From Alistipes sp. (lineage in GTDB: Bacteria > Bacteroidota > Bacteroidia > Bacteroidales > Rikenellaceae): 64,000 nucleotides of DNA. Of this stretch, positions 1 through 7,940 are shown in pieces (the first letter of the stretch is position 1; every line of letters starts with the position of its first letter). A program made the position numbers and the translations under genes. Where the stretch lies: positions 248,001-312,000 of the forward strand of contig JAHHQM010000001.1 in NCBI GenBank assembly GCA_020026395.1, written 5' to 3'. Under the pieces are notes generated by a model. That model did not search any database, was not told the DNA's origin, and saw only the letters and a list, made by a program, of their open reading frames with translations.

Positions 1-201
1 CAGCACATTGCCTTCTACCCTCATTCCGAAAGAACTGAGTATGATGCCGACGAACAAGATCCACGTAATGCCCAGCGAGATGCCGGCAATACGGATTTTT
101 CCCAGCAGGATACCCAGCGTGATGACCAGCGAAAAGGTCAGCACGATATGAGCCACACCTACACCGTCGGGATTTAATAAAAGGTTAGTAAACCAATCCA
201 T
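1..201 (-). CDS. Putative YidE/AspT-family transporter, N-terminal fragment
   Basis: The first 67 residues of a protein starting MDWFTNLLLNPDG are present and the frame runs off the left edge. Two hydrophobic stretches (about residues 17-33 and 38-57) are separated by a short basic turn. The layout and the segment LGKIRIAGISLGIT resemble the N-terminus of the Bacteroidetes putative transporters with duplicated YidE/YbjL (AspT) membrane domains. Family members are inner-membrane exchangers or permeases, and most have no known substrate. The start ATG (199-201) lies about 35 bases downstream of a TACATTTG promoter box. The family call rests on a short N-terminal stretch; the rest of the gene lies outside the window. 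Confidence 0.6.
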   Translation of the reverse strand, partial: MDWFTNLLLNPDGVGVAHIVLTFSLVITLGILLGKIRIAGISLGITWILFVGIILSSFGMRVEGNVL

Positions 202-235
202 ACTACTGTTTTTGTTGTACACGAATAATAATCTA

Positions 236-243
236 CAAATGTA
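236..243 (-). promoter_or_regulatory. Bacteroidetes -7 box TACATTTG for the transporter
   Basis: On the minus strand this reads TACATTTG, matching TAnnTTTG, about 35 bases before the transporter ATG. No clear TTG element is seen upstream, so it is a moderate call. Confidence 0.45.
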
Positions 244-260
244 GTACTTAAAAGGGGATA

Positions 261-295
261 AAAAAAATTTGTTTTGACTGAAAAACAGCCAAAAC
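261..295 (-). terminator. Rho-independent terminator of the feo operon
   Basis: Arms GTTTTG and CAAAAC plus CTG/CAG flank a five-base loop (271-295). In the minus direction a run of seven T follows. It lies 27 bases after the stop of the Cys-rich FeoB partner gene. Confidence 0.65.
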
Positions 296-321
296 AAACT
301 TTTTTGTCCTGAATGCCGAGT

Positions 322-489
322 TTAGTCTTTCGGCTTGGGCGATTTGTGTTCTTTCGAGCAGCAGCAGTTTCCGCTGCAACACGAACAGGAGCCTTTGCGA
401 TCCTTCTTGAAAAGGTTCAGGATGCGCTTTACGACGATGGCGAGCACCACCGTCACGATGGCCCATACGATGTAATCCTGCCAGTCCAT
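322..489 (-). CDS. FeoB-associated Cys-rich membrane protein
   Basis: A 55-residue protein, MDWQDYIVWAIVTVVLAIVV..., with one N-terminal membrane helix (about 6-24), then a basic stretch and a cysteine cluster (CSCCSGNCCC, about 35-44) and a Lys/Pro tail. This is the hallmark of the FeoB-associated Cys-rich membrane protein family (an FeoC-like accessory) found next to feoB. It starts four bases after the feoB stop, so it is co-transcribed and is the last gene before the terminator at 261-295. Its probable role is to assist or regulate the ferrous iron permease at the inner membrane, perhaps by binding metal through the cysteines; the mechanism is inference. It is too short for default gene finders and easily missed. 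Confidence 0.85.
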   Translation of the reverse strand: MDWQDYIVWAIVTVVLAIVVKRILNLFKKDRKGSCSCCSGNCCCSKEHKSPKPKD

Positions 490-493
490 ATTT

Positions 494-3004
494 TTAGAAT
501 AAAAGCATCAGATGATAAACAATCCACGACATAAGCCATGCCAGACTCGTGTTGTAAACGAGTGAGATCGAGGCCCACTTCCAGCCGATCTCCGATCCGA
601 GGGCGACAATCGTCGCGATACACGGCAGGTAGAGCAGCGTGAAGACCAGGAAGGCGATGGCCGATGCGGGCGTGAAGTCTCCGCTGGCCAGAAGGCGCGG
701 AATCAGACGCGAGATCTCTTCGTCCTCCGAAAGTTCCTCCTCTTCTGCAGCTTCGGGTTCGGTTACGGCGATCTCTACGGTGTTGTTTGCACCCTCAACG
801 GTGATCTCGGCTACGGGAGCTGCGGGTGCGGCCTCCACCTCGGTTTTCGATTCGGGGTAGAGCACACCGAGCGTACTTACGACGATCTCCTTGGCGGGAA
901 GACCCGATACGATGGCGATACCTGCTTTCCAGTTCAAGCCCATCGGACGGAAGATCGGTTCGCAGGTCTTACCCATGCGGCCGAGGTACGAATTTTCATA
1001 GTGTGCCTCCGATCCCACTTCGTGGTTGGTGTTCTGGGGATAGTAGCTCAAGAACCAGACAACGACCGAAGCGATGAGGATCAGACCACCCATTTTTTTG
1101 AGGTACTGGGCGCACTTGTCCCACATGTGCGAGAGGGTTGTCTTCCAGGTCGGCAGACGGTACGGCGGCAACTCCATCACAAACGGCGTCTCATCCACGG
1201 GGAAGAGGAAGCGACGCATCAGTTTGGCGGTCAGAACGGCCATGACAATACCGAAGATGTAAAGACCGAACATTACGGTACCTGCATGCTCGGGGAAGAA
1301 TGCTCCGGCCAGAAGCAGGTAGATCGGAATACGGGCACTACACGACATGAAGGGGGTGATCAGCGTGGTGATCAGTCGTGAACTGCGGCTTTCGATCGTA
1401 CGGCAGGCCATGATGGCGGGGACGTTGCAACCGAAACCCATGATCAGCGGAATGAACGACTTGCCGTGGATGCCGATGTGGTGCATGACGCGGTCCATGA
1501 TGAAGGCGGCACGCGCCAGATAACCCGAGTCCTCCATGAACGAGATGAACAGGTAGAGGATCATGATGTTCGGCAGGAAGATGATCACCGAACCGACACC
1601 GCCGATGATACCGTCCACGAGCATATCGCGCAGCGCACCCTCGGGAAGGGTTGCCGTTACCAGCGCACTCAATTGATCGGCCAGCCAGGCGATCCACTCC
1701 TGCGGAATGGCGCCGAGCGAGAACGTACACCAGAACATGAGCCACATCAGGGCAAAGAAGATCGGGAAACCGAACAACTTGTGCGTGACGAAGGTATCGA
1801 TGATGGTCGTCGTCTTCAGATTCTCCTTGGTACCCTCGGTGAGTGTCTCCTTGAGTGCACCCGAGATGAATCCGTATTTCTGGTTGGCGAAAGCCGTTTC
1901 TACATCTTCACCCAATATTTCGGTGATCTTTTTGCTTTCCTCCTCGCGGATCTTGACCCACTCGGGGTAGCGTTCGCAACTGCGCAGCTGCTCATCGACC
2001 TGACTGTCGGCCTCCAGCATACGCATGGCGTAGTAGCGCGGAGGGAATACCTTCGGGAGCTGGTCGTGGTGTTCGCACATGTCGCTCTTCAGACGGCGGA
2101 GGCTCTCCTCCATGACCGTTCCCTGATTGATATGAATGTGACGCACGCGGTCGTCCTTATTCTCATAGACGGCGATCACCGTGTCCAACAACTCTTCGAT
2201 ACCTTTTTCGTTACGCGCTTCGGTCGGAACCATCGGTACACCCAGCATGCGACCCAGTTTGTCGTAGTCGAGTTTGCCGCCGCTGGCGTTCAGTTCGTCG
2301 TACATGTTCAGGGCAACGACCATGCGCGGGTTGATGTCGATCAATTCGGTCGTGAGGTAGAGGTTACGCTCCAGGTTAGAGGCAACCACCGCATTGATGA
2401 TCACATCGGGCATCTTCTCGGCGATGTGGCTGCGCACGTAACGCTCCTCGGGCGTGTAGGCCGAAAGGGCATAGGTGCCGGGAAGGTCGGTGATCTCGAA
2501 CTGATAACCGCGATAGGTACAGTGACCGATCTTGGCGCTTACGGTCACACCGCCGTAGTTGCCGACGTGCTCGCGACCGCCCGAAATGGCGTTGAAAAGC
2601 GAAGTCTTGCCGCTGTTGGGGTTACCCACCAAAGCCACCGAAATCTGACGGCTCGTACGGTCGATGACTTCGGCGGCATTCTTGCAAGCTTCGGCGGGAG
2701 CGTTTCCTGCGAGAAACTCCTGCGACGGGGCGGCGGTCGTAAAGGCGGGATTGCCTTCGGCGATTTGGCGTTTGATCTCTTCGTCGGAAAGAACTACGAT
2801 CATCTCGGCCTCACTGCGGCGGAGCGATATTTCGTAGCCCATGATTTTATATTTGATGGGGTCTTTTAACGGGGCATTCAAAAGGACTTTTACCTGCTGA
2901 CCGCGGACAAAACCCATTTCCATGATGCGACGTCGGAAACCGCCGTGACCCAGAAATTTGATGATGGTGGCGGATTCTCCGGTTTTTAATTCAGAAAGAC
3001 GCAT
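494..3004 (-). CDS. feoB: FeoA-FeoB fusion, ferrous iron transport protein B
   Basis: This 836-residue protein imports Fe2+ across the inner membrane. Residues 1-75 form an FeoA-type SH3 domain (MRLSELKTGESATI...), a fusion common in Bacteroidetes. A GTPase domain follows: G1 GNPNSGKT (127-134), GVTV with the G2 Thr near 154, G3 DLPG (173-176) and G4 NMYD (233-236). The rest is the polytopic permease with two Gate-type halves (VGSVIIFLPNIMILYLFISF; GLPAKEIVVSTLG). An acidic, low-complexity loop rich in E/A (about 735-775) is inserted before the last two helices. The gene is first in an operon with the Cys-rich partner at 322-489. It has a strong promoter at 3026-3056 and a 12-base palindrome between promoter and ATG that could be an iron-responsive operator. 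Confidence 0.97.
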   Translation of the reverse strand: MRLSELKTGESATIIKFLGHGGFRRRIMEMGFVRGQQVKVLLNAPLKDPIKYKIMGYEISLRRSEAEMIVVLSDEEIKRQIAEGNPAFTTAAPSQEFLAGNAPAEACKNAAEVIDRTSRQISVALVGNPNSGKTSLFNAISGGREHVGNYGGVTVSAKIGHCTYRGYQFEITDLPGTYALSAYTPEERYVRSHIAEKMPDVIINAVVASNLERNLYLTTELIDINPRMVVALNMYDELNASGGKLDYDKLGRMLGVPMVPTEARNEKGIEELLDTVIAVYENKDDRVRHIHINQGTVMEESLRRLKSDMCEHHDQLPKVFPPRYYAMRMLEADSQVDEQLRSCERYPEWVKIREEESKKITEILGEDVETAFANQKYGFISGALKETLTEGTKENLKTTTIIDTFVTHKLFGFPIFFALMWLMFWCTFSLGAIPQEWIAWLADQLSALVTATLPEGALRDMLVDGIIGGVGSVIIFLPNIMILYLFISFMEDSGYLARAAFIMDRVMHHIGIHGKSFIPLIMGFGCNVPAIMACRTIESRSSRLITTLITPFMSCSARIPIYLLLAGAFFPEHAGTVMFGLYIFGIVMAVLTAKLMRRFLFPVDETPFVMELPPYRLPTWKTTLSHMWDKCAQYLKKMGGLILIASVVVWFLSYYPQNTNHEVGSEAHYENSYLGRMGKTCEPIFRPMGLNWKAGIAIVSGLPAKEIVVSTLGVLYPESKTEVEAAPAAPVAEITVEGANNTVEIAVTEPEAAEEEELSEDEEISRLIPRLLASGDFTPASAIAFLVFTLLYLPCIATIVALGSEIGWKWASISLVYNTSLAWLMSWIVYHLMLLF

Positions 3005-3005
3005 A

Positions 3006-3017
3006 TATTATATAATA
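3006..3017. promoter_or_regulatory. Palindrome TATTATATAATA, candidate feo operator
   Basis: A perfect 12-base palindrome lies between the feoB -7 box and its ATG, over the expected transcription start region. Position and symmetry suit a dimeric repressor such as a Fur or DtxR family protein. Binding is not shown, and A+T-rich palindromes also arise by chance. Confidence 0.35.
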
Positions 3018-3025
3018 AATTTTCG

Positions 3026-3056
3026 CAAAAGTACGTTTTTTTTAACGAAAAGGCAA
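3026..3056 (-). promoter_or_regulatory. feoB promoter (TTG - 20 bases - TACTTTTG)
   Basis: On the minus strand a TTG (3054-3056) is followed after 20 bases by TACTTTTG (3026-3033), a full match to the Bacteroidetes -33/-7 pattern. It lies 21 bases before the feoB ATG. Confidence 0.75.
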
Positions 3057-3060
3057 TCCC

Positions 3061-3348
3061 AATTTTTAGGTAGACACTTCGCATCGGGTCAACTTGCAAA
3101 CGAAGCGAAAAAAATGGGTGTCGGGAGTACGGATTGTTCCCGAGAGGTGTTATGCGCTGGATGGCGGAGTGTTTCGCTATTCGGCAGTGTGTTTTGTGGT
3201 GAAACCAGACCCCCGAAAATCGTTTTTGGGGACTACCTCCGACCCTGATTTTGGGGAAGATTCGGGGAAAAGTCGGAACAAATCACAACATCTCGTTACC
3301 CAAAAAGGATGAATTTGTCGGTTTTTGTGCAAAAAACCGCTTTAGGGG
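3061..3348. other. Intergenic stretch without recognised features
   Basis: This lies between the divergent feoB and histone-like genes. I see no open frame with coding character, no terminator and no RNA gene. The two promoters sit at its ends. Confidence 0.5.
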
Positions 3349-3379
3349 TTGATTGAATGATTATTTTTTTTTAGCTTTG
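3349..3379 (+). promoter_or_regulatory. Promoter of histone-like gene (TTG - 20 - TAGCTTTG)
   Basis: TTG at 3349-3351 and TAGCTTTG at 3372-3379 are spaced 20 bases apart, 33 bases before the ATG at 3413. The box lies inside an in-frame upstream extension and so argues for the downstream start. Confidence 0.75.
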
Positions 3380-3412
3380 CGTATAGGAATAACCCCCAAA
3401 AAAATTAAAAAC

Positions 3413-3586
3413 ATGAAAGAATTAGTAGAAAAAATCAATGCCGAGTTCGAAGTATTTGCTGCCAATGCAGCCGCCCAAGTAGAGAAAGGTAACAAAGCAG
3501 CCGGTACGCGTGCTCGTAAATCTGCCCTCGAAATCTCGAAACTGATGAAGGAATTCCGTAAGGTTTCCGTTGAGGCTTCGAAATAA
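3413..3586 (+). CDS. Histone H1-like DNA-binding protein (Hc1 family)
   Basis: A 57-residue protein, MKELVEKINAEFEVFAANAAAQVEKG..., in one or two amphipathic helices with a Lys/Arg-rich second half (KAAGTRARKSALEISKLMKEFRKVSVEASK). The segment GNKAAGTRARKSALE matches the small Bacteroidetes histone H1-like (Hc1) family, which binds DNA and probably helps compact the nucleoid. An in-frame ATG 60 bases upstream is rejected because the promoter lies inside that extension. The gene stands alone with its own promoter and a strong terminator, as expected of an abundant protein. The family is recognised with good confidence; the function in this organism is inferred. Confidence 0.85.
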   Translation: MKELVEKINAEFEVFAANAAAQVEKGNKAAGTRARKSALEISKLMKEFRKVSVEASK

Positions 3587-3611
3587 TGCTCGACAGATTC
3601 GCGAAATCGTA

Positions 3612-3644
3612 AAAAAGGGCGACCCGAAACGGTCGCCCTTTTTT
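3612..3644 (+). terminator. Strong terminator after the histone-like gene
   Basis: A 13-base stem (AAAAAGGGCGACC with GGTCGCCCTTTTT), a six-base loop and a T run. It starts 25 bases after the stop. Confidence 0.9.
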
Positions 3645-3657
3645 GGATACCTATAAA

Positions 3658-3696
3658 AGATGACCGCACCTTCCGTTTCGGAGAGTACGGTCATCT
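3658..3696. terminator. Terminator of the envelope operon
   Basis: Arms AGATGACCG and CGGTCATCT enclose a smaller hairpin (TTCCGTTTCGGA). In the minus direction TTTTATAG follows, so it fits the end of the operon whose last gene stops at 3703. T-rich flanks on both sides allow two-way use. Confidence 0.7.
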
Positions 3697-3702
3697 GTGT
3701 TT

Positions 3703-5406
3703 TTAGGGACGGATGCCCAACTTGCGGAAGACCTCCATGTCCTGCTCCTTCAGACCCGTTTTGATGAACGGGACGGCCTCGTTGTGGTCGTTGAGGTAGT
3801 AGCGGGGAGCGCCCTTCACGAACTGGTCGCTGACGAGCGATACGCCGAGGTCGATGTAGGGGCTCTCGATCGAGGCGATGTCGGCCATCGTGTGGAACAT
3901 CGAGTGACTCGTGGCGGCGCACATCTCGTGCTCCTGTGCCAGACGGCAGCGGTCGGGATAGTTGGCCACGTATTTAGGGGAGAACCATCCGATCATCGGC
4001 ACGTACAGTTGATAGGCCGTCGTGGTGGGCGAGGCGTGCAGGAATCGCTTGCGGTCGTCGTCCAGCAGATCCTCGCCGTGGTCGGCGCAGTAGAGCAGTG
4101 CCGAGGCCGTGTTGTCGAGCGACGAGAGGTATTTGATGATCTGACCGAGGAAATGGTCGGTGTAGAGAATCGAGTTGTGGTAGGAGTTGCGCAGGGTGGC
4201 GATGTGCTCCTCGGAGATGGCTACATCGTCATCGGGCAGATATTTGGCAAACTCGCGCGGATAACGCTGATGGTAGCTGAAGTGTGATCCGTAGCAGTGG
4301 AGCACGAAAAGCATCTTCTTGGATTTGCTCTCCCGAATGGCTTTCTGCATCTCATCCAAAAGCTGCATGTCGAAGCGCGGTGCGGAGAGGAATTTCACGT
4401 GGTTGGCGTCGAAGGCCAGGTGGTCGATCATGGCACCCTGAGGCGACTGGTTCGAGAGGAACCACGTCTCGAAACCCACCTCGTTGAACAGGGCGGGAAG
4501 ACCCTTGCGCAGATAGAGCTCGGGGTGCTCCTGCGCCGAGGTCGAGGAGAGGATCATCGGTACACTCTTGTGAGTGGTGTTGCTCTGGGTCAGTACGTTG
4601 CGGAATACGGCCAGATCCTTTACCTGCGAAAGTTCGGGATTGGTCTTGCGATCCGAACCGAACAACTCCCAGCTCATGGCACGCGATGCCTCGCCGATGA
4701 TGTAGACGTAGATCTCGCGGCCTTCGATCTCGCGCGTACGCTTGGCCTCGTAGGTAAAGTCGGCTGAAGTTTCCTTGAAATTGATCGTCTTGCGCAGTTC
4801 CGAAGCGCATACACCAATATTATAACATACGTTCACGGGGAAAATCTCGTTGCGCAACACGTGCTTGTCTTCGCTCACGTGGTAGGCAGGCCACAACAAC
4901 AGCGCACCGATCGAAGCGATGACGGCACCCGTCGTGGCGATGAATTTGCGGGCTTTGTGGGAGATGTAGCGGCGGTGGCGGAGTTCGCGCGTCGCGAGCC
5001 ACAGGATGGGGATGTAAAGCATGATGACGAGAATCACCGAGGGGTAGATGTTCGAAAGCAATTCGCCCGCCTCGCCGGGATTGGTCGTCAGTACGTTGGT
5101 AAACATATCGGTGGCGATGACCGAATTACCGAACAGGTAGAGCAGCACAATCTGGAAGGCGCAGAGGAACGTCAGCGGAAAGGCCAGCCAGATCATAACG
5201 CCCGAGCGCCGGAGGGCAACGCTCGCCATCATATAGATGCCCAGCGGCAGGAGGATCAGCGCTTCGTTGCTCCACCACGAATAACCTTCCGTGTAGGCCA
5301 GTCCGATGTTGGGGACGATGAGCGAGGCGCAGAACATCAGCGCCAGCAATGCGGTGAAACGGCTTCTTGTTTTTACTCGTTTTATTCTTTTTTCTCTTGT
5401 GTCCAT
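3703..5406 (-). CDS. Phosphoethanolamine transferase (EptA/CptA-like, sulfatase fold)
   Basis: A 567-residue inner-membrane enzyme that probably transfers phosphoethanolamine from phosphatidylethanolamine to lipid A or another envelope glycolipid. Five membrane segments occupy residues 17-175. A periplasmic alkaline-phosphatase/sulfatase fold follows: IIGEASR (metal Glu about 239), LFGSDRKTNP, then NTTHKSVP with the likely nucleophile Thr278, and ADHGEDLLDD near the C-terminus for the second metal group. In the family these residues bind zinc and form the phospho-enzyme. It is the third gene of an operon after a thioredoxin-like protein and a BamA-like barrel, with a 14-base gap. The context suggests envelope maintenance. 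The acceptor, and any link to cationic peptide resistance, cannot be told from sequence. Confidence 0.9.
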   Translation of the reverse strand: MDTREKRIKRVKTRSRFTALLALMFCASLIVPNIGLAYTEGYSWWSNEALILLPLGIYMMASVALRRSGVMIWLAFPLTFLCAFQIVLLYLFGNSVIATDMFTNVLTTNPGEAGELLSNIYPSVILVIMLYIPILWLATRELRHRRYISHKARKFIATTGAVIASIGALLLWPAYHVSEDKHVLRNEIFPVNVCYNIGVCASELRKTINFKETSADFTYEAKRTREIEGREIYVYIIGEASRAMSWELFGSDRKTNPELSQVKDLAVFRNVLTQSNTTHKSVPMILSSTSAQEHPELYLRKGLPALFNEVGFETWFLSNQSPQGAMIDHLAFDANHVKFLSAPRFDMQLLDEMQKAIRESKSKKMLFVLHCYGSHFSYHQRYPREFAKYLPDDDVAISEEHIATLRNSYHNSILYTDHFLGQIIKYLSSLDNTASALLYCADHGEDLLDDDRKRFLHASPTTTAYQLYVPMIGWFSPKYVANYPDRCRLAQEHEMCAATSHSMFHTMADIASIESPYIDLGVSLVSDQFVKGAPRYYLNDHNEAVPFIKTGLKEQDMEVFRKLGIRP

Positions 5407-5420
5407 CGTGTTTTTAAATC

Positions 5421-6632
5421 TTAAAATGCTTCATTGATGCCGAAGATGAATCCGCCGGTATTCTTGCCGAATCCGTAGTCCATACGGACGTTGATTCCCT
5501 TCTTGAACATCCATCTGAGTCCCACACCGTACGTGGGGAGGGTGTGTGCCCATTTGAAACGGTCTATGCTGTGGAACGAATTACCCGCACCCGCCCACAC
5601 GACACCGCCCAGACGTTGCCAGATATGCTGGCGCAGTTCGACCTGAAAGGTCAAAAGGTTGTTGTCGATGTAGCGTCCGCGGTAGTATCCGCGCATGCGG
5701 TTCGATCCGCCCAGGCGTGCGAGCATCGGCCACGGCGTACCCTCGGAGTTGAACTCGCCGTAGAGATCCGCCGCAAGGATTGCTCCGTGCCATACCCGTT
5801 GGAAAAAGTCGGCCGTAAGGTTTGTCCGCCACAGCGATTTGGGGCACGAACCCAGTCCCTTGGCAAAAAGCGTCTCCTTCAGTGAAAGGTAGATGCCCTT
5901 TTGCGGCAGGGTATGCACATCGCGCGAGTCGTATTCGACGATCACGCCCAAGCCCGTCGCCGTGTAGGTCTGGCGTTGCGAGCGGAGGTAACTGAGATCG
6001 TCGAAATCTTTGCCGTGGGTGCGCTGGAAATCCCAAAGTACACCCGCGTAGGTGTTTCGGAACAGTTTTTGCTGGTAGTTACACTCGATGCGCAGGGTCT
6101 TCTCGATGAATTCCTGACGCGGGTTGTGACGGGCGGCCTCGTAGCCCAACCCCCAAAAATAACAGGGCGAGGAGCTGAAGTCGATCGTGTAGTAGAGCCT
6201 TTGGCGGTTGTGTCGCCAGAGGTTGTAACCCGTGGCACCGATCGAGTAGTAACCGATGACCGAAACGGAACCCGAAAGGGTGATGTTGGAGGGTTGCGTC
6301 AGTGAATCCGTGCGGTCGAGGCGGTATAAACCCGCGGCGAGCACCGCAAAATTCACGTTCGTATCCTTCGTGTAGCTGATGCCTCCCGCGAACGTAAAGT
6401 CGATCTTCTTTTCGAAGGTGTGATCTTCGGTCGCACGCTCGAAATAGTTGACCATACGACGCAGGAAACCCTTTTTCGGAGGAATGGTGTCCGGTCTTAA
6501 AGGTTGGGGAAGGGGCGTATAGGTATAGCACAACGTGTCGTTACCACGCACGATGAGGTGCTCCTGAGCCGCGGCTTCGAACACCGTAAAGCTCAGGACG
6601 GCGGCGACGGCCAATGCCTTGACGCTTCTCAT
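5421..6632 (-). CDS. BamA/TamA-family outer-membrane beta-barrel (surface antigen D15 type)
   Basis: 403 residues with a signal peptide (cleavage likely after ...VFEAAA|Q). A short linker is followed by a barrel of alternating aromatic/hydrophobic strands ending in phenylalanine (FGINEAF), the usual outer-membrane insertion signal. The motif LGGSNRMRGYYRGRY near residue 310 is the conserved RGY/RGF loop of the Bac_surface_Ag (D15) domain. No POTRA domains are present, so it is not the essential BamA but one of the short accessory members. It lies five bases after the thioredoxin-like gene and 14 before the phosphoethanolamine transferase, in one operon. A role in export or insertion of an envelope component is inference. 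Confidence 0.85.
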   Translation of the reverse strand: MRSVKALAVAAVLSFTVFEAAAQEHLIVRGNDTLCYTYTPLPQPLRPDTIPPKKGFLRRMVNYFERATEDHTFEKKIDFTFAGGISYTKDTNVNFAVLAAGLYRLDRTDSLTQPSNITLSGSVSVIGYYSIGATGYNLWRHNRQRLYYTIDFSSSPCYFWGLGYEAARHNPRQEFIEKTLRIECNYQQKLFRNTYAGVLWDFQRTHGKDFDDLSYLRSQRQTYTATGLGVIVEYDSRDVHTLPQKGIYLSLKETLFAKGLGSCPKSLWRTNLTADFFQRVWHGAILAADLYGEFNSEGTPWPMLARLGGSNRMRGYYRGRYIDNNLLTFQVELRQHIWQRLGGVVWAGAGNSFHSIDRFKWAHTLPTYGVGLRWMFKKGINVRMDYGFGKNTGGFIFGINEAF

Positions 6633-6637
6633 CCGCC

Positions 6638-7156
6638 TTATTTGTATTTCTCGATCACGCGGTAGAACTCTTCCTTGTCGGCCTGGGTCAGTTCGCCCTT
6701 ATGCATGTAGGTCAGTTCACCCTCTTTCGAAACGATCAGCAGTACAAACATGTTGTTGCAGTCGCCCAAACCCCACGCATCGCGCAACAGGTGTTTCGGG
6801 TCGGCCATCACCAGCGCACCGTTCTTTTTGGTACGTTTGCGGGCGATCGAGCGCACCAGCCAGTTGGGGAACAGGGGGGCGTCCTTGAGGTTGATCACGC
6901 CGAAGCCGAGCAGGTTTTCACCTTCGGCACGGTGCGACTCCTCCAACTCTACGGTGAAATCCTCGTTCTGCTTGTGAGCCTGAGGGTCGATGTAGAAGAT
7001 CATCAGATTCTTTTGTCCGAATTCGGGCAGTTTCATCGGTTCGTTCTTCAGGTCGAACAAATCGACATTCTCCACTTTCTTGGGCAGATCCTGCGCCCAT
7101 GCCGCCGTGGTCATCAGACACAGGGCTGCGAACAAAATGGTCAGTTTACGCTTCAT
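6638..7156 (-). CDS. Periplasmic thioredoxin-fold protein, YtfJ-like
   Basis: 172 residues with a clear signal peptide (MKRKLTILFAALCLMTTAAWAQ). The mature part has a thioredoxin-like beta-alpha arrangement (LMIFYIDPQAHKQNEDF; GALVMADPKHLLRDAWGLG; FVLLIVSKEGELTYMHKGELTQ). The second half matches the YtfJ family of secreted thioredoxin-fold proteins. There is no CxxC; the only cysteine of the mature part is in GLGDCNNM, so a disulfide oxidoreductase role is unlikely. It heads the operon with the BamA-like barrel and the phosphoethanolamine transferase and has a promoter at 7199-7206. The family assignment is moderate, and the function is unknown in this family too. Confidence 0.7.
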   Translation of the reverse strand: MKRKLTILFAALCLMTTAAWAQDLPKKVENVDLFDLKNEPMKLPEFGQKNLMIFYIDPQAHKQNEDFTVELEESHRAEGENLLGFGVINLKDAPLFPNWLVRSIARKRTKKNGALVMADPKHLLRDAWGLGDCNNMFVLLIVSKEGELTYMHKGELTQADKEEFYRVIEKYK

Positions 7157-7198
7157 ATCTTTAATGTTTTATGTTCCTAAAAAAGAAAACAATCGTCG

Positions 7199-7206
7199 CA
7201 AATATA
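7199..7206 (-). promoter_or_regulatory. -7 box TATATTTG of the envelope operon
   Basis: Reads TATATTTG on the minus strand, 42 bases before the ATG at 7156. Confidence 0.6.
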
Positions 7207-7408
7207 CGACTTTCTTCTCAAAATACAGACAGCAACGGGGTAGAATAATACGACATTTGTTCGATTTGTCTGTTCGAATATTCATCGAATGTCGTCAAAA
7301 TGTATTTTAAGGCCGCGGGGCAGGGGGACGAAAACGGGCTTCGTATCGGCGTGTTTTGTTCGGTTTGTCTTATTTGGAAGGGACGTAGGTGTAATTCCGA
7401 AAAAGGAT
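7207..7408. other. Intergenic stretch without recognised features
   Basis: Between the divergent envelope operon and the phosphatase. No gene, RNA or repeat seen apart from the two promoter boxes at its edges. Confidence 0.45.
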
Positions 7409-7416
7409 TATCTTTG
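7409..7416 (+). promoter_or_regulatory. -7 box TATCTTTG, start codon five bases downstream
   Basis: A perfect TATCTTTG with the phosphatase ATG at 7422. The expected transcription start falls on or next to the ATG, suggesting a leaderless or near-leaderless mRNA. No TTG at the usual spacing is seen. Confidence 0.6.
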
Positions 7417-7421
7417 CACCC

Positions 7422-7895
7422 ATGAAAAAGCAACTTTTATTTGTTTGCCTGGGAAACATCTGCCGTTCTCCGGCCGCCGAAGGGGTAATGCGCGACATCA
7501 TCCGTCGTGAGGGCATCGAGGGCGTAACGGTCGATTCCGCAGGTACTTACGGAGGCCATTCGGGGGATCTGCCCGATCCGCGAATGCGTGCCGCTGCCGC
7601 CCGTCGTGGCTACAATCTGACACACCGTGCCCGCATGATCCGCGAGGAGGATTTCGAACGGTTTGATATGATCATCGTCATGGACGACATGAACTACGAA
7701 ACGGTGCATCGCCTTGCCCCGTCGCGCAAGGATGCCGAACGCATTTTCCGCATGGTCGAATTCTGCCGTCACCATCCCGATCGTACGTATGTGCCTGATC
7801 CCTACTACGAAGGGGTCGAGGGCTTTGAATTGGTGCTGGATCTTCTGGAGGATGCTTGCGAGGGAATCGCGGAGCATCTGCGAGGGGAAGCGTAA
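7422..7895 (+). CDS. Low-molecular-weight protein tyrosine phosphatase
   Basis: 157 residues. The N-terminal P-loop FVCLGNICRSPAAEG carries the C-x5-R-S signature (Cys9, Arg15), and the distal PDPYYEG supplies the general-acid Asp typical of LMW-PTPs. The length is normal. In bacteria such enzymes dephosphorylate BY-kinases that control capsule and exopolysaccharide export, or act on arginine phosphate; no kinase gene is nearby here. The promoter box lies five bases before the ATG and there is no ribosome-binding site. The gene is monocistronic and converges on the PorV-like gene across a shared terminator. Confidence 0.95.
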   Translation: MKKQLLFVCLGNICRSPAAEGVMRDIIRREGIEGVTVDSAGTYGGHSGDLPDPRMRAAAARRGYNLTHRARMIREEDFERFDMIIVMDDMNYETVHRLAPSRKDAERIFRMVEFCRHHPDRTYVPDPYYEGVEGFELVLDLLEDACEGIAEHLRGEA

Positions 7896-7901
7896 AGGCA
7901 T

Positions 7902-7936
7902 AAAAATCCCGGGTCATGTACGACTCGGGATTTTTT
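7902..7936. terminator. Two-way terminator between convergent genes
   Basis: Stem AAAATCCCG / CGGGATTTT with T runs on both strands, between the phosphatase (plus) and the PorV-like gene (minus). Confidence 0.85.
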
Positions 7937-7940
7937 GTGT

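Noticed and set aside
3353..3412. Longer start for the histone-like protein
   Set aside because: The promoter box TAGCTTTG lies inside the extension and the family starts at MKELVEK.
6638..7156. Periplasmic disulfide reductase role for the thioredoxin-fold protein
   Set aside because: There is no CxxC motif; only one cysteine remains in the mature protein.
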